NCBI GenBank assembly: GCA_021161965.1
Contig: JAGGZP010000003.1
Coordinates: forward strand, 1 to 12,276
Length of the DNA: 12,276 bases
Reading direction: 5' to 3'
Source: a bacterium
GTDB taxonomy: Bacteria; Patescibacteriota; Patescibacteriia; UBA2591; JAGGZP01
Positions 11,163-12,276 of the stretch are shown in pieces. The notes under the pieces were generated by a model. That model did no database searches and was not told the DNA's origin. It saw only the letters and a program-made list of their open reading frames with translations. The translations under genes and the position numbers were made by a program. Within the stretch, counting starts at the first letter, position 1; each line of letters opens with the position of its first letter.

Positions 11163-12276
11163 ATGGCTTCAGTAACTAAAAATACAGTTAACTTGTTAAA
11201 AGCCTACATCTTTCAAAAATTGGTAGCGCTTTTTTATTTTATACTTTTATCTCGCTATCTTGGGCCATCAAATTTAGGAAAATATACTTTTGCTCTTTAT
11301 TTTATTGCTGTTTTCTCAACCCTAATGGATTTTGGCACTTCAGCAGTTTTGACTAGAGAGATTTCTCGGCAGCATGAGAAGACAAAAAAATACATAAATG
11401 CGACTATTTCATTTAAAGTATTAGGCGGTATTTTTATTTATTTTACCGCCTTTCTTTTAATTAACTTTCTACATTATCCTTCAGCAACGAAACATCTAGT
11501 TTATCTTGTTGGTATTGTAATGATTTTAGATTCATTTTCTTCAACATTGTATCAAGCATTTCGTGCACATTTTAATTTAAAATATGAAAGTATTGGAATA
11601 ATATTTCAAAGAACAATAATTTTAATTAGTGGAATTTTGTTGATTAATCTTAAAGCGCCATTGGTTTTAATGGTATTACCTTTGATTTTTGGAAGTATTT
11701 TTTATTTTTTAAATGCACTAATTTTTGTTAGAAAAAAATTCAACTTTTGGCCTTATCCGGATTTTAATTTTTTAATCACAAAAAGAATTCTTAAGATTTC
11801 TGCCTCCTTTTTCATTATTGCTATACTTATTCAGCTTTTTATGACAATAAACACTCTCTTGCTTTCCAAATTTGCTGGAGATAAGTTTGTTGGTTATTAT
11901 AGCGCTGCCGAACGTATTCCGGCTGGTCTTGTCGGTTTATTCGCTAGCGCACTTTCCATTTCTGTTTATCCGGTTTTTAGTCGTTTTTTTGTCGAAGATA
12001 AAGAAAAATTAGCCCCTCTATTACAAAAATCTATTATCTATTTATTTACTTTTGGCTCCGCTTTAGCAATTATACTTTTTTTTCTTGCTGAGCCGATAAT
12101 TTTAGTAATTTATAAATCCGCCTATCTACCTTCAGCAGTTGTTTTAAAAATTTTAAGTATTTGTTTGCCTTTTATGTATTTGAATAATATTCTAACCGTT
12201 TTTCTTAACGCATGCGATAGACAAAGAATGAATATTTTTTCTTATATAGCAGGATTAACATCTTTAATTATTGTAA
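11163..12276 (+). CDS. Polysaccharide/lipid flippase (Wzx/MATE-like), partial
   Basis: An open frame of 371 codons runs from an ATG to the window end without a stop. It has about ten hydrophobic helices. Typical Wzx/MurJ-superfamily features are the N-terminal LLSRYLGPSNLGKYTFALYF, the segment DFGTSAVLTREISR after helix two, and FVGYYSAAERIPAGLVGLFA then PVFSR before the second half. Such proteins flip lipid-linked oligosaccharides across the inner membrane for cell-surface polysaccharides. The full protein is expected to be about 420-500 residues, so the C-terminus is cut off. It starts 24 nt after rpsI with no SD and no clear promoter, and may be transcribed by readthrough from the ribosomal operon. 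Confidence 0.85.
   Translation, partial: MASVTKNTVNLLKAYIFQKLVALFYFILLSRYLGPSNLGKYTFALYFIAVFSTLMDFGTSAVLTREISRQHEKTKKYINATISFKVLGGIFIYFTAFLLINFLHYPSATKHLVYLVGIVMILDSFSSTLYQAFRAHFNLKYESIGIIFQRTIILISGILLINLKAPLVLMVLPLIFGSIFYFLNALIFVRKKFNFWPYPDFNFLITKRILKISASFFIIAILIQLFMTINTLLLSKFAGDKFVGYYSAAERIPAGLVGLFASALSISVYPVFSRFFVEDKEKLAPLLQKSIIYLFTFGSALAIILFFLAEPIILVIYKSAYLPSAVVLKILSICLPFMYLNNILTVFLNACDRQRMNIFSYIAGLTSLIIV

Overview
The window looks like a piece of a small, AT-rich, gene-dense bacterial genome of the Candidate Phyla Radiation (Patescibacteria) type. This is inference from several signs: short intergenic gaps, very Lys/Ile/Asn-rich proteins, a transketolase split into two genes, almost no Shine-Dalgarno (SD) sites in front of housekeeping genes, and compact ribosomal proteins. 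The standard bacterial code fits every gene. TGA is seen only as a stop, which argues against the TGA=Gly code of SR1/Gracilibacteria.

Layout. Positions 34-4126 hold a plus-strand metabolic cluster: a half-size EamA-type transporter, the two halves of transketolase, a PfkB-type sugar kinase, and a PhnP/RNase Z-like metallo-beta-lactamase protein. The cluster ends at a strong hairpin at 4196-4222, which a convergent minus-strand zinc-ribbon gene (4231-4422) also reaches. Positions 4490-4956 hold no convincing gene. Next comes a divergent pair of unrecognised, lysine-rich genes (4974-5456 minus, 5553-5981 plus) driven from one shared intergenic region with two back-to-back promoters. In both, the stop codon sits in the loop of a 3' hairpin.

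Positions 5994-6411 carry tRNA-Met(CAU), which does not encode CCA, and tRNA-Glu(UUC), which does. An HD-domain phosphohydrolase (6431-7093) follows tRNA-Glu so closely that it is probably co-transcribed with it. A block of nested palindromes (7219-7271) precedes a near-ideal promoter (7346-7373).

That promoter drives the translation/transcription operon infA-rpmJ-rpsM-rpsK-rpsD-rpoA-rplQ-rplM-rpsI (7399-11138). It is the classical alpha operon plus the L13/S9 pair, here cut off from the upstream spc genes. RpoA has no C-terminal domain and ends in a lysine-rich tail instead. A Wzx/MATE-like flippase begins 24 nt after rpsI and runs off the window.

The observations most worth following are: the CTD-less RpoA; a DnaA-box-like element (TTATCCACA / TTTTCCACA) at the same distance upstream of the -35 of both the tRNA-Met and the infA promoters; the restriction of strong SD sites to two orphan genes; and the divergent basic-protein pair with stop codons inside hairpin loops.
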